Assembly: GCA_964454025.1 (NCBI GenBank) | Contig: CAYVRP010000003.1 | Span: 62,001 to 126,000, forward strand | Length of the DNA stretch: 64,000 nt | Reading direction: 5' to 3' | DNA from: JAFGBI01 sp964454025 | GTDB lineage: Bacteria; Myxococcota_A; Polyangia; Polyangiales; Polyangiaceae | Shown here: piece by piece, positions 16,580 through 25,073 of the stretch | How positions within the stretch are numbered: the stretch's first letter is position 1 | How the letters are laid out: each line of letters starts with the position of its first letter | Position numbers and translations under genes: made by a program | Notes under the pieces: generated by a model | What the model was told of the DNA's origin: nothing | Seen by the model: only the letters and a program-made list of their open reading frames with translations | Databases searched by the model: none

Positions 16580-17083
16580 GTGCGGCACAAGGTCCGCGTC
16601 GTGAGCCGGTGGCTGGAGCGCGGGGAGACGATCGAGGTCGAGCTGCCCCGCAACCTCGTCTGCGCGCACTGCGATGGGGGTGGCTGCGACGTCTGCGGCG
16701 GTTCGGGGGCGGTCAGCATCCGCGAGCGAGGCGCGCCGACCGAGGTCGTGCAGCGCACGCTGCCCGCTACGGGCCGCATCGTGCCCCCGCCGACCGTCGT
16801 CGCCCTCCGCATCCCGGAGCACGGGGGCCCCGCGCCCGAACCCGGGCTCGCGCGCGGGCAGCTCATCTTGACCGTGCTCGGCGCCGAGGCGGCGGACCCG
16901 ACCGTGCGCAAGGTTCGCCCGAGCCTGCTCCCGCCGCCGTCGGTGATCGAGCCCCCGCCCGAGCCGGAGGCCCCCGCCCCGCCCCCGGAGCCGCGCCGGG
17001 TCGTCTGGCCGCTCGCCGTCGGGGTCGCGCTTCTCTCCTGGCTCCTCACGCTGCTCCTGCTGCGCGCGCTGGGCGCCCTGTAG
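16580..17083 (+). CDS. tail-anchored protein with half of a DnaJ-type zinc finger
   Basis: 167 residues from a GTG at 16580 with GAGG seven bases upstream; the frame opens at a GTG at 16466, which would add 38 unconvincing residues. The core resembles the DnaJ substrate-binding region: RGETIEVELPRNLVCAHC, then two back-to-back CxxCxGxG motifs (CAHCDGGG and CDVCGGSG) where DnaJ has four, then a beta region ending GLARGQLILTVLG. A Pro/Glu-rich linker and one C-terminal helix (VWPLAVGVALLSWLLTLLLL) anchor it in the membrane with the zinc domain probably cytosolic. There is no J domain, so it is not a classical co-chaperone. Function unknown. Confidence 0.7.
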   Translation: MRHKVRVVSRWLERGETIEVELPRNLVCAHCDGGGCDVCGGSGAVSIRERGAPTEVVQRTLPATGRIVPPPTVVALRIPEHGGPAPEPGLARGQLILTVLGAEAADPTVRKVRPSLLPPPSVIEPPPEPEAPAPPPEPRRVVWPLAVGVALLSWLLTLLLLRALGAL

Positions 17084-17121
17084 CGGTGGCGTCGCGCGCG
17101 GGCGGGGGGGACGGCACGCCG

Positions 17122-17151
17122 TTGCGCCGGGGCGCGACCGGCTGCTAACCA
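17122..17151 (+). promoter_or_regulatory. candidate promoter of the Fe-S oxidoreductase gene
   Basis: TTGCGC (17122-17127), 18-nt spacer, TAACCA (17146-17151), eight bases before the ATG at 17160. This would give a nearly leaderless mRNA. Confidence 0.4.
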
Positions 17152-17159
17152 CGACCCGC

Positions 17160-19361
17160 ATGTGCCCGGTCGCCATGAGCGTGGCCCTCGCTCTGGGGTT
17201 CACGCTCTTCGGTTGGGGGATGCGCCGCCGGCTCCGGGCGCTCTCCGGGGGCGAGCGCGGCACGCCGCCGGCCTTCCCCCGCGACCAGGTCGCGCGCCGC
17301 TTGGGCCGTCTCGTGGCGCAGGCGATCCTGCAGCGCCGCCTGCGCCGGGAGCTCGGCCCCGGGCTCGCCCCCCTCGCGATCTCGGCCGGGTTCCTGGTGC
17401 TGCTGCTGCGCACCCTCGTGCTCTGGGGTCGTGGCTTCGATCCTGGCTGCTGCCTCCTCGTCCTCGGCCCCGCCCCGCTCGGCGGCTGGCTCCCGCTCGG
17501 CGCCGCCTACTGCTGGCTCAAGGACCTCGCCATCCTGGCCGTGCTGGCCGGCGTCGCCGGGTACGGGTACCTGCGCCTCGTGCGCCGCGCGGCGCGGCTG
17601 ACCCTCAACGGGGAGGGGCTGCTCGTGCTCGCCCTCATCGCCGCCATGATGATCGCGGACGCGACCTACGACGGGGCGACGCTCGCCCGCGCCGCCCGCG
17701 TCGCCCCCGGGAGCTCGGGGCCCCCCGCGGACGAGGTTCTCCTGGTCCACCTCGGGCCGTCGCCACCACCGCCCTCCCCGCGTTGGTTCCCCGATCCCGT
17801 CGGCAGCGCGGTCGCGGCCGCGCTGGCCCCGCTGCCCGCGCCCGCGCTCCGCGCGCTCGGTCACGGTGGCTACTGGGCGCACGTCCTCCTCGTGCTCACC
17901 TTCCTGGTGCTCTTGCCTCACGGCAAGCACTTCCACGTCCTCACCGCGGCACCGAACGTCTTCTTCGGCGACCTCGGGCCGCCGGGGCGACTCCGCCCGC
18001 TCGCACCGACCGCTGAGGCGCTCGGCGCGCTCGTCGATCGGGCCGCGGAGCTGGCCGATCCGCACCAGGCGCCGCTCGGGATCGCCCGCATCGAGCACCT
18101 CGCACCGAAGGCGCGGCTGGACCTCTTCGCCTGCACCGAGTGCGGCCGCTGCTCCGCGCGCTGCCCGGCGACGCTGACCGGTCGAGCCCTCAGCCCCAAG
18201 GCCGTGATCGTCGCGCTGCGGGGTCAGCTCCGCGCCTGGCCGGTGACCGCGGCGCGCGCGCCGTCAGGGCTGGATCTGGTTCCCGCGGTGATCTCGCCCG
18301 ACGCCCTCTGGGCTTGCACGACCTGCCGCGCTTGCGAGGAGGAGTGCCCGGTGACCATCGAGGTCGTCGACAAGCTCGTGGGCCTGCGGCGACACCTGCT
18401 CACCGTCCGGGGAGAGCCCGTTCCACCCGAGCTCGGCCCTCCGCTCGCGGCGCTGGAGCGGACGGGGAACCCGTATGGGCTCCCCGCCGCCGGGCGCGCG
18501 GCGTGGGCGGAGGGCCTCGGCATCCCCACCTTCGCGGAGCGACCCGAAACCGAGGTCCTGTTCTGGGTGGGCTGCGCGGCCACGTTCGATCCGCGCGCGC
18601 GACGAATCGCGCGCGCCACCGCCGCGCTCCTCCGCGCCGCGGGCATCGACTTCGGCATCCTGGGCGCCGAGGAGCGCTGCACGGGGGACCTCGCGCGGCG
18701 CGCCGGCCACGAGGCCCTGTTCCTCACGCTGGCGGAGCAGAACCGAGCCACGCTCGCGCGCTACGCCGCCGCCGGCGGCGTGCGGCGCATCGTGACCGGC
18801 TGCCCTCATTGCTATCACACCCTGCGTCACGAGTACCCCGACCTCGGCGTCCGCTACCCGGTCCTGCACACCGCCCAGCTCCTGGCCGAGCTGCTCGCGG
18901 CGGGCCGGCTGGCGCCGCGCCGGCCCATCCCGGGGCGCGTCGTCGTCCACGACGCCTGCTACCTGGCCCGCTACGCCGGGGCCGTCACCTCTGCGCGCGC
19001 GGTGCTCGCCCGCGTCCCCGAGCTCGAGGTGGTGGAGGTGCGCGGGGCCCACGGCCGCCGCGCGCTCTGCTGCGGCGGCGGCGGTGCCCAGATCCTGCTG
19101 CCGGAGCGGAGCGGTGAGCGCATCGAGCAGCGGCGCGCCCGCGACCTCCTCGCCACGGGTGCCGAGCTGGTCGCGACCTCCTGCCCCTACTGCATGACCC
19201 TGCTCGGTGATGGGCTCGCCGCGGTGAGTGACGGCGGCCGCGCTCGGCCGCGCGACGTCGCCGAGCTCCTCGCCGACGCGTGCGGGCTCGGAGTCGAGCC
19301 AGCCGGCACCAGCGCGCCGGCGCCCGCGGTCAGCCCGGATTCGGCAGGATGGCCGGCGTGA
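17160..19361 (+). CDS. membrane Fe-S oxidoreductase, HdrD-like (two CCG domains)
   Basis: 733 residues. The N-terminal 280 residues hold about five hydrophobic helices of NarI/HdrE type (LAPLAISAGFLVLLLRTLVL, AHVLLVLTFLVLLPHGKHFH) that would bind b-hemes and exchange electrons with quinone. Two 4Fe-4S motifs follow (CTECGRCSARCP about res 325; CTTCRACEEECP about res 385). The C-terminal half carries two CCG-type cluster domains (WVGCAATFDPRARR through GCPHCYHTLRHEY; HDACYLARY through CCGGGGAQILL and SCPYCMTLLGDGL). The architecture matches the fused HdrDE-like proteins found beside electron-transfer flavoproteins, but no etfAB is in view. Role: transfer of electrons between a soluble donor and the membrane pool; partner unknown. 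Confidence 0.9.
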   Translation: MCPVAMSVALALGFTLFGWGMRRRLRALSGGERGTPPAFPRDQVARRLGRLVAQAILQRRLRRELGPGLAPLAISAGFLVLLLRTLVLWGRGFDPGCCLLVLGPAPLGGWLPLGAAYCWLKDLAILAVLAGVAGYGYLRLVRRAARLTLNGEGLLVLALIAAMMIADATYDGATLARAARVAPGSSGPPADEVLLVHLGPSPPPPSPRWFPDPVGSAVAAALAPLPAPALRALGHGGYWAHVLLVLTFLVLLPHGKHFHVLTAAPNVFFGDLGPPGRLRPLAPTAEALGALVDRAAELADPHQAPLGIARIEHLAPKARLDLFACTECGRCSARCPATLTGRALSPKAVIVALRGQLRAWPVTAARAPSGLDLVPAVISPDALWACTTCRACEEECPVTIEVVDKLVGLRRHLLTVRGEPVPPELGPPLAALERTGNPYGLPAAGRAAWAEGLGIPTFAERPETEVLFWVGCAATFDPRARRIARATAALLRAAGIDFGILGAEERCTGDLARRAGHEALFLTLAEQNRATLARYAAAGGVRRIVTGCPHCYHTLRHEYPDLGVRYPVLHTAQLLAELLAAGRLAPRRPIPGRVVVHDACYLARYAGAVTSARAVLARVPELEVVEVRGAHGRRALCCGGGGAQILLPERSGERIEQRRARDLLATGAELVATSCPYCMTLLGDGLAAVSDGGRARPRDVAELLADACGLGVEPAGTSAPAPAVSPDSAGWPA

Positions 19362-19404
19362 CCCGTATCCGGCGGCCCTCCGTGGCGACGCCGAAGCTGC
19401 GAGG

Positions 19405-19410
19405 TATAAT
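19405..19410 (+). promoter_or_regulatory. perfect TATAAT -10 element
   Basis: TATAAT lies 11 bases before the ATG at 19422. The -35 position (GTGGCG, 17-nt spacer) is poor. Transcription would start just before or at the start codon. Confidence 0.4.
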
Positions 19411-19421
19411 GCTCGCGCGAC

Positions 19422-19688
19422 ATGGCCGTGACCCACACGCTCGTCACCTCCAGGTTCGGGGACGGCCCCGAAGACGGTCGGGTTTCCGCCGCCGGTGAGG
19501 AGCCGTCGTACACTTGCGATGCGTGCGGTCAGACCTTCACGGGCCCGCCGGGCGGGTCGGGGCTCTTCGTCTGGACCCGCGGCGACGAGGTCCGCTACGA
19601 GGAGCCGCCGCTCTGCGAGCGTTGCGCGGTGGCGTTGTCCACCACCGCGATGCGCGGCTGGGCGCTCGACGACGACGACGAGGAGTGA
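19422..19688 (+). CDS. small Cys4 zinc-ribbon-like protein
   Basis: 88 residues from the ATG at 19422. The middle holds CDACGQTF (res about 32-39) and CERC (about 67-70), a CxxC...CxxC pair spaced for one zinc ion, as in zinc ribbons. The C-terminus is acidic (LDDDDEE). No signal peptide. It could be a small regulatory or adapter protein; function unknown. It follows the Fe-S oxidoreductase by 60 bp but has its own TATAAT box. It is convergent with the next gene. Confidence 0.65.
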   Translation: MAVTHTLVTSRFGDGPEDGRVSAAGEEPSYTCDACGQTFTGPPGGSGLFVWTRGDEVRYEEPPLCERCAVALSTTAMRGWALDDDDEE

Positions 19689-19713
19689 GCGCCAGGGGAA
19701 CGGTCGGCGTCAC
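19685..19713. terminator. bidirectional hairpin with bulge
   Basis: GTGAGCGCC (19685-19693) pairs with GGCGTCAC (19706-19713): 8 bp with one bulged G (19689) and a 12-nt loop. Both stop codons (19686-19688 and the complement at 19710-19712) lie in the stem. Confidence 0.4.
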
Positions 19714-20480
19714 TGGAGCTCGACCCCGTCCGGATCCGGCTCGTCGAGCGGCGGGCGAAAGGCGAGCAGCTCGAGGGCGGTCGCGCGGAGCACCGGCGAG
19801 ACTTGGGTCGCCTGCGCGACCCGGCGCAGCTCCGGCCGCGTGCAGAGCCCGAGCAGGGGCATCACGATGGTGGAGGGAGAGCCGGGGTTGAACAGCAGGG
19901 CCATTCGCACGCGCGGACGGCACAGCCAGCGGCTCCTGGAGGCCACCTCCTGCAGCACGGCCACGCGAGCCGGGCGCCGGGCGACGAGGCGCACCACGTC
20001 GTCCTCGGTGAGGGCGGGGTTGCCGAGCAGCTGGCGGATCACGAGCGGGTGCGGATCACGGAGCAGGGCGTCGAAGGCGCGGCGGCTCGGGCGCCGCGCC
20101 AGGCTGCGGCGCTCTCCGAGGGTGAGCTCGCGACCCGCGTGGTAGTCGGGGACGAGCGCGGGGTCGGGCTCGTCGTCGGCGTCGTCACGTCGCGGGACGT
20201 GACGGAGCAGGCGGTCCAGGCTCAAGAGGTGCCGCGCCGCGGCCTCCTCGCGCAGGCTCGTCACGATCTCCGACTCGCCCAGCGCGGCGAAGACCATCGC
20301 CACCGAAAGGAGCGCCTCGCGGGCGCCCGGGTCGCCCCGCTCGCTCTCCTCGCAGAGCTCGTCGAGGACCGTCGCTGCCCGCTCCACCCCCAGGCGGATC
20401 AGCTCCGAATGGAGCCACCCTCGCCGGTAGTCGTGGTCCGGCAACGCCAGCAGCAGGCGTTTGAGCCGCGCAAGCTCCAT
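19710..20480 (-). CDS. hypothetical helical protein
   Basis: 256 residues from the ATG at 20480. Not recognised. It starts MELARLKRLLLALPDHDYRR and is mostly helical and soluble with no signal peptide. The middle is acidic (RRDDADDEPDPALVPDYHAG) and the C-terminal half has repeat-like units such as DPHPLVIRQLLGNPALTEDDVV and RPARVAVLQEVASRSRW, similar in style to leucine-rich-variant or HEAT-type solenoid repeats. A -10-like TAGACT on the minus strand (20495-20490) lies nine bases before the start. It is divergent from the DUF4175 gene, with only 67 bp between starts. Confidence 0.7.
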   Translation of the reverse strand: MELARLKRLLLALPDHDYRRGWLHSELIRLGVERAATVLDELCEESERGDPGAREALLSVAMVFAALGESEIVTSLREEAAARHLLSLDRLLRHVPRRDDADDEPDPALVPDYHAGRELTLGERRSLARRPSRRAFDALLRDPHPLVIRQLLGNPALTEDDVVRLVARRPARVAVLQEVASRSRWLCRPRVRMALLFNPGSPSTIVMPLLGLCTRPELRRVAQATQVSPVLRATALELLAFRPPLDEPDPDGVELQ

Positions 20481-20489
20481 GCGCGGCGG

Positions 20490-20541
20490 AGTCTAGCGCG
20501 GGTGGGGTCCGGTGTCGGGCTGGGGTGGGCGGCGCTATGCT
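20490..20541. promoter_or_regulatory. compact divergent promoter pair
   Basis: Minus strand: TAGACT at 20495-20490 with CCGACA (20518-20513) at a 17-nt spacer. Plus strand: TATGCT at 20536-20541, six bases before the GTG at 20548. Both starts would be served by very short leaders. Confidence 0.35.
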
Positions 20542-20547
20542 CGCTCC

Positions 20548-23346
20548 GTGACGTACCCCGATCGTCTCGAGCCGCTCGTCGCCGCCTGGCACCGCCGGGT
20601 CGCCGCGCCGGCCCGGAGGGCCGGGCTCGCGCTCTCGGTGGCGGGGGTCTTCGTCGCGGCGCACGCCGCCCGGGCAGGGACGACGACGGCCCGGCTGGGC
20701 GCGGTGGCGCTGGTGACGGCCACCCTGCTCCTGCTCCTCCTGCGCGCCGTCCGGCGCCGCCGCACCTTGCGGGACCCCCGGCGCACCTTGGGTCTGCTGC
20801 TGGGGCCGGTAGACGCGGACCTCGCCGCGCGTGCCCAGCGCGCCCTCACGCTGCTCGAGCGGGCGGCCGCGGGGACGCTCCAGGCCTCCGCGACCCTCGC
20901 GCGTGCCCACTTCGAGCGGCTCCTCGAGCGGGCGTCGCCGGCCGTGGTCGAGGCGGCGGCCGGGGGGCGCGCGCGCTGGTTCCGCCGCGTGACGGCGCTC
21001 TCTGCGGTGGTGGCTCTCGCCGCCTTCGCGTTCGGTCCGATGCGCATCATCGAGGGGCTCGACGTGCTCCTGGCGCGACGCGGGCGGGGGCCTCTGCCGC
21101 TGGTGTGGCTGGACGAGGTCACGATCGTGTCGCACCCGCCGGGCTACCTCCGCCGCGTGGACCGCTACCTCGTGCCCGGGATCGGGGCGCGGGAGGCCCT
21201 GGGCGCCGAGGTGAGCGTCCGCGGGTCTCCGCGCCGACCGGGGCGACAGCTCCTGCTCACCGACGGCACCAGCGAGGTTCCCTTCGTGGACGACGGCGAA
21301 GGGGGCGTCGTCGCGCGCTGGAGGCTCGACCACGACGTCGATCTGCGGGTCGCGGCCCGCTTCGGCGACGTCCTCGTGGTCGAACCGGACGGGGTCGAGA
21401 TCGAGGCGGTCACCGACGAGTCGCCCGTGGTGGTGCTCGACGGGGCTCCCCGCACCGTCGGCCTCACCGAGCTGGGGGGGCAACTCGAGCTCCGGTACGC
21501 GGTCGCCGACGATCACGGCCTGCGCCAGGTGGAGCTCGTCCTTCGGGCCGGCGCCCGCGAGGATCGTCGCGTCCTGGCGCGCCTCGACGGAGAGGCGCGG
21601 CGGCACAGCGGTGGGTACGTCCTGCTCGCGAGCGATCCGTTCTTGCGGCGAGGATACCTGCCCACCCTGGTGACGATCGAGGCCCGCGACAACCAGCCCT
21701 CCGAGGCACCACGCTGCGGGCGCAGCCCCGCGATCACGATCATCCCGCCGCCCATCGGGCAACCCGAGGCGCATCGCCTGCGGGCGCTCGGGGCGGCGAG
21801 CGCCGCCGTCGTGGACCTCTTGGCCTGGCAGCTGGGAGGGGGCGCGGGCACGCCCGCGGAGGCGGAGCACTTGCGCCGCGCGGGCGCGATCGTCACCGCC
21901 GCCCTCGAGGCCGCCGCCGACGCGCTCCCGGTGCCGGAGGGCCTCGCGACCTTCATGCGCGGACAGGCTCGGGCACTGGTCCAGATCGCGCCCGGGACCT
22001 CCACCGTGCGCGCGGCCGAGGACGTGGCCCTGGCGCTCGACGTGGCGCTCGGGCGCCTCGCGCTACGCGATGCTCGCGACGTCAGCGCCCGGCTGGCCGA
22101 GGTGGCCGAGGAGGCGGCCGCGGGCGCGCGGCTCGCGAGCCAGACCGAGCAGTACGCCACCGGGCTTCATCGCTTCGACGCCGCGGTGACGGCGCTCGGC
22201 GCGGGCGTCGCGGAGCTCGGCCGCCTCGGCGACCTCGGTCGCGATCTCGGCGGCGTCGCGGAGGGGAGCCTGGACCGGATGCGCCGGGCGCGCGGCGCCG
22301 ACGATCTGCGCGGGGCCGAGCTCGCCGCGCGTCACCTCGCTGCCCGGCTGCGGCGCCCGGACCCCTCGTTCTCCACCCGGCAGACGGGCGGTGTCGAGTC
22401 GAGCGGGGGGGTGGCGATCGACGCCGGCGAGGCGTCGCAGGCTGATCAGCGGTTCGACGAGCTGGCGCAGGACCTCGAACGGCTGATCCAGGAGCACGCC
22501 TCCCACGTCGGCCTGGTCGAGCGAGCCCTCTCCGACGCGGAGCGCGCCGACGACCTCGAGCCCCTCAAGCAGGAGGCGCACCGGCGCGCGGCGGAGATCG
22601 CCCGCGCGGCGGCGGAGCTCCCGGCGGTAGGCGACGAGCCCGGGTCGAGCCGCTCCGCGGCGTCGCGGGCGCGGGAGGAGGCGCTCTCGATGGCGCAGTC
22701 TCTCGAGCGCCTGGCGCTCGGCGAGGCGGTGCAGCGCGGGCGCGAGGCCCTCACCACTCTGGACGAGGCGCGCCGCAAGCGGGGGCCGAACGACCCCACC
22801 GGGATCGCGCCGGACCTTCCCACCCTCGAGGGAGCGCGCCAGCGCGTCGCCGAGCACCTCGCCTGGGCGGAGCAGGAGCTCGAACGAGTGCGGCGGCTCG
22901 CCGACGAGCGGGCGCGCGGCGCGCTCCAGAAGGCCGCCGAGCACGAGCGGGGGCACGCTGATCGCGCCGGCAACATCGCTGGTCGGGGACGCAACGGACA
23001 GAGTTCGCTGCCCGAGGAGCTCATCACGCGGCTGGAGCGGGCCGAGGCATTGATGCGCGACGCGGCCAGGAACCTGGACACGGGACGCGGGCGGGATGCG
23101 CTCGAGCTCCAGCGGGACGCGCAACGGCTGCTCGAGCAGTCCGCGCCCGGCAGGACGACCGGCGAGGGAGCCGACCAGGAGCGTTCGGCGCGGGGCGCCT
23201 CCCGGGGCACTCACGGCCAGGTCCCGGGTCAGCAGGAGGATCACGCCCAGGAGTTTCGGCGGCGGGTCGTGGAGGGGCTGGCCACCGAGCGGAGCGGTCG
23301 CCTCGCGCCCGCGGTCCGGCGCTACGCCGAGGGGCTCCTGCGATGA
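20548..23346 (+). CDS. DUF4175-family membrane protein
   Basis: 932 residues from a GTG at 20548, just after TATGCT; the frame also permits a GTG at 20512. Two N-terminal hydrophobic segments (about res 26-70, LALSVAGVFVAAHAARA and VALVTATLLLLLLRAV; and about 140-160, VVALAAFAFGPM) are followed by beta-rich domains (VTIVSHPPGYLRR, LRYAVADDHGLRQVELVLRAG, VTIEARDNQPSEAP) diagnostic for DUF4175. The C-terminal 500 residues are helical and highly charged (coiled-coil-like). Probably inner membrane with a large periplasmic part. The stop overlaps the following peptidase gene by 4 bp. The exact role of the family is unknown. Confidence 0.82.
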   Translation: MTYPDRLEPLVAAWHRRVAAPARRAGLALSVAGVFVAAHAARAGTTTARLGAVALVTATLLLLLLRAVRRRRTLRDPRRTLGLLLGPVDADLAARAQRALTLLERAAAGTLQASATLARAHFERLLERASPAVVEAAAGGRARWFRRVTALSAVVALAAFAFGPMRIIEGLDVLLARRGRGPLPLVWLDEVTIVSHPPGYLRRVDRYLVPGIGAREALGAEVSVRGSPRRPGRQLLLTDGTSEVPFVDDGEGGVVARWRLDHDVDLRVAARFGDVLVVEPDGVEIEAVTDESPVVVLDGAPRTVGLTELGGQLELRYAVADDHGLRQVELVLRAGAREDRRVLARLDGEARRHSGGYVLLASDPFLRRGYLPTLVTIEARDNQPSEAPRCGRSPAITIIPPPIGQPEAHRLRALGAASAAVVDLLAWQLGGGAGTPAEAEHLRRAGAIVTAALEAAADALPVPEGLATFMRGQARALVQIAPGTSTVRAAEDVALALDVALGRLALRDARDVSARLAEVAEEAAAGARLASQTEQYATGLHRFDAAVTALGAGVAELGRLGDLGRDLGGVAEGSLDRMRRARGADDLRGAELAARHLAARLRRPDPSFSTRQTGGVESSGGVAIDAGEASQADQRFDELAQDLERLIQEHASHVGLVERALSDAERADDLEPLKQEAHRRAAEIARAAAELPAVGDEPGSSRSAASRAREEALSMAQSLERLALGEAVQRGREALTTLDEARRKRGPNDPTGIAPDLPTLEGARQRVAEHLAWAEQELERVRRLADERARGALQKAAEHERGHADRAGNIAGRGRNGQSSLPEELITRLERAEALMRDAARNLDTGRGRDALELQRDAQRLLEQSAPGRTTGEGADQERSARGASRGTHGQVPGQQEDHAQEFRRRVVEGLATERSGRLAPAVRRYAEGLLR

Positions 23347-25016
23347 CGTTGCCGTGCACGGCGCGCCGGCCTCCGGCCCCGGTTTCCCGCGACCCGCGCG
23401 TCGGGGGCGCGGCGCCGCGCCCCCGGCCCGTCGTGGCGGCGCTCGCCGGGCTGGGCGCGGCCCTGGTGGCTCTGGCCGCGGGTCACGCGAGCCCGCTCCG
23501 CGAGGCGGCTGACGCGACGACGGAGCTCGACCTCGGTCGCTCGGCGCGGCTGCTCGCCGAGGTGGACAGCGAGGCCACGGTGGTCGCCGTCGAGCGCGCC
23601 CGCCTCGCCGTCTACCGGGGTGACTGCCTGACCGCCTCGGTCATCCTCGACGCGGCATCCGCGTCCGACCCCGGGCCCGACCTCGAGGCTCTGCGCGCGG
23701 TCGCGCGCGGCTGCGCGGAGGCCACCGCCGGCGCGCTGGTGGTCGAGGACCGGCGGCATGGCGTCTGGATCCGGCTACAGGACGCCCGTGACCGCGCGCT
23801 CGTGCCTTTCCTGGTCGACGGGGCGGTCCGCGCGCGCGGCTACCTCGAGCGCGAATTCGACCTGCGCCTGCCGCGTCCCCTGCGGATCGAGCTCGTGCAG
23901 GACCTGTTCTCCCTCGCCGCCCTCACCGGGCTCCCGGTCCAGGCGGCGGAGACGACCGGCACCGTGGGCGTGGCGCGGTGGGGCCGCGTCGTCCTGGTGT
24001 CACCGCGCGCGACGACGCGCGGGTATCCCTGGGAGGACACGCTCGCCCACGAGCTCGTCCACCTATTTGTCACCCGGGCGACGCGGGACCACGCGCCGCT
24101 CTGGCTCCAGGAAGGCATCGCCAAGCAGCACGAGACCCGCTGGCGGGAACGACGGCCTTTCGACGACGACACCGACCACGACGCCGTGGCGCGCGAGGCG
24201 CTGCTCGCCGGGAACGCCGTCGGGATCGAATCGCTCGGCCACTCCATCGCGCTGTTGCCGACGCCGGAGATCGCCGCGACGGCCTACTCCGAGGTGACCA
24301 GCTTCGTCGGGTTCCTGCGGGCCGAAACCGGTCAGCCCGCGCTACGGCTTCTCTTCGCGGATCTGCGCGGCCTCGGCGGCGACGACGCGGACCCGGCGCT
24401 GCGCAGCGTGACGGGGTACGATCTTGGCGCTTGGCGGGCGCGCTGGGAGGCCGCGCTGCGGGAGCGCGCGCCGTCTCCGGCGGCGACGACGGCCTCGCCC
24501 GCGCTGACCGTCCGCAGCGTGCTCGAGGTGCGAGACCTGGTCCGGCGGGTGCGGCTGGCCGAGCTCCTCACTCGGCGTGGCCACCACGAGGCCGCGAGCT
24601 TCGAGCTCGCTCCGGCGCTCGCGAAGCACCCGAAGGAGCCCAGCTTGCGCTGGCGCGCCGCCAGGTCTGCACTCGCGCAAGGAAAGGAGGCGGAGGCCGC
24701 CGAACGGCTCGGTGACGTGGAGGGGATCGATTCCGTGCACGGTGGCTGGTTTGCTCTCCGCGGAAGATTCGCCCAGGACGCAAACGATGAAGCGCTCGCC
24801 GAACGGTCGCGCGCGGTTGCCGTGGCGGTCGACCCGCTGCTGGAGGATGTCGCCTGTCAGGGGCACCCGAGCTTCGCGCGCGCCGCGCCTGCCGCCGGCC
24901 AGGGCGAGGATGACGAGCGTTCACCTGGTGCCGTGGGCTACGAGGCGGGGAAGATGCCCGAAAGCGAGCCCTGGCGTGCGCTCTGCCTTGCGGCTCGCGC
25001 CGTACGCCGCGATTGA
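23343..25016 (+). CDS. exported gluzincin-type peptidase (HExxH-like, MA family)
   Basis: 557 residues. The ATG overlaps the DUF4175 stop. An N-terminal hydrophobic segment (VVAALAGLGAALVALAAGHA, about res 29-48) indicates export. The catalytic site reads WEDTLAHELVHLFVTRATRD (HELVH, about res 235-239), followed by PLWLQEGIAKQHE, the Glu-containing third-ligand helix of MA-clan peptidases. A C-terminal TPR-like region (RLAELLTRRGHHEAASFELA, EPSLRWRAARSALAQGKEAE) may bind a partner. Coupling to DUF4175 suggests a shared envelope role. Its stop overlaps the -35 of the psd promoter. Substrate unknown. Confidence 0.85.
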   Translation: MTLPCTARRPPAPVSRDPRVGGAAPRPRPVVAALAGLGAALVALAAGHASPLREAADATTELDLGRSARLLAEVDSEATVVAVERARLAVYRGDCLTASVILDAASASDPGPDLEALRAVARGCAEATAGALVVEDRRHGVWIRLQDARDRALVPFLVDGAVRARGYLEREFDLRLPRPLRIELVQDLFSLAALTGLPVQAAETTGTVGVARWGRVVLVSPRATTRGYPWEDTLAHELVHLFVTRATRDHAPLWLQEGIAKQHETRWRERRPFDDDTDHDAVAREALLAGNAVGIESLGHSIALLPTPEIAATAYSEVTSFVGFLRAETGQPALRLLFADLRGLGGDDADPALRSVTGYDLGAWRARWEAALRERAPSPAATTASPALTVRSVLEVRDLVRRVRLAELLTRRGHHEAASFELAPALAKHPKEPSLRWRAARSALAQGKEAEAAERLGDVEGIDSVHGGWFALRGRFAQDANDEALAERSRAVAVAVDPLLEDVACQGHPSFARAAPAAGQGEDDERSPGAVGYEAGKMPESEPWRALCLAARAVRRD

Positions 25017-25042
25017 CCCGCTCGGCTCGCGGGGCGTACAAT
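25013..25042 (+). promoter_or_regulatory. sigma-70-type promoter of psd
   Basis: TTGACC (25013-25018), 18-nt spacer, TACAAT (25037-25042); each hexamer matches consensus at five of six positions. The -35 overlaps the stop codon of the upstream peptidase gene. The leader to the GTG at 25074 is about 25 nt. Confidence 0.65.
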
Positions 25043-25073
25043 TGCTCGGGTCGGCTGCTGACCGAAGATATCC

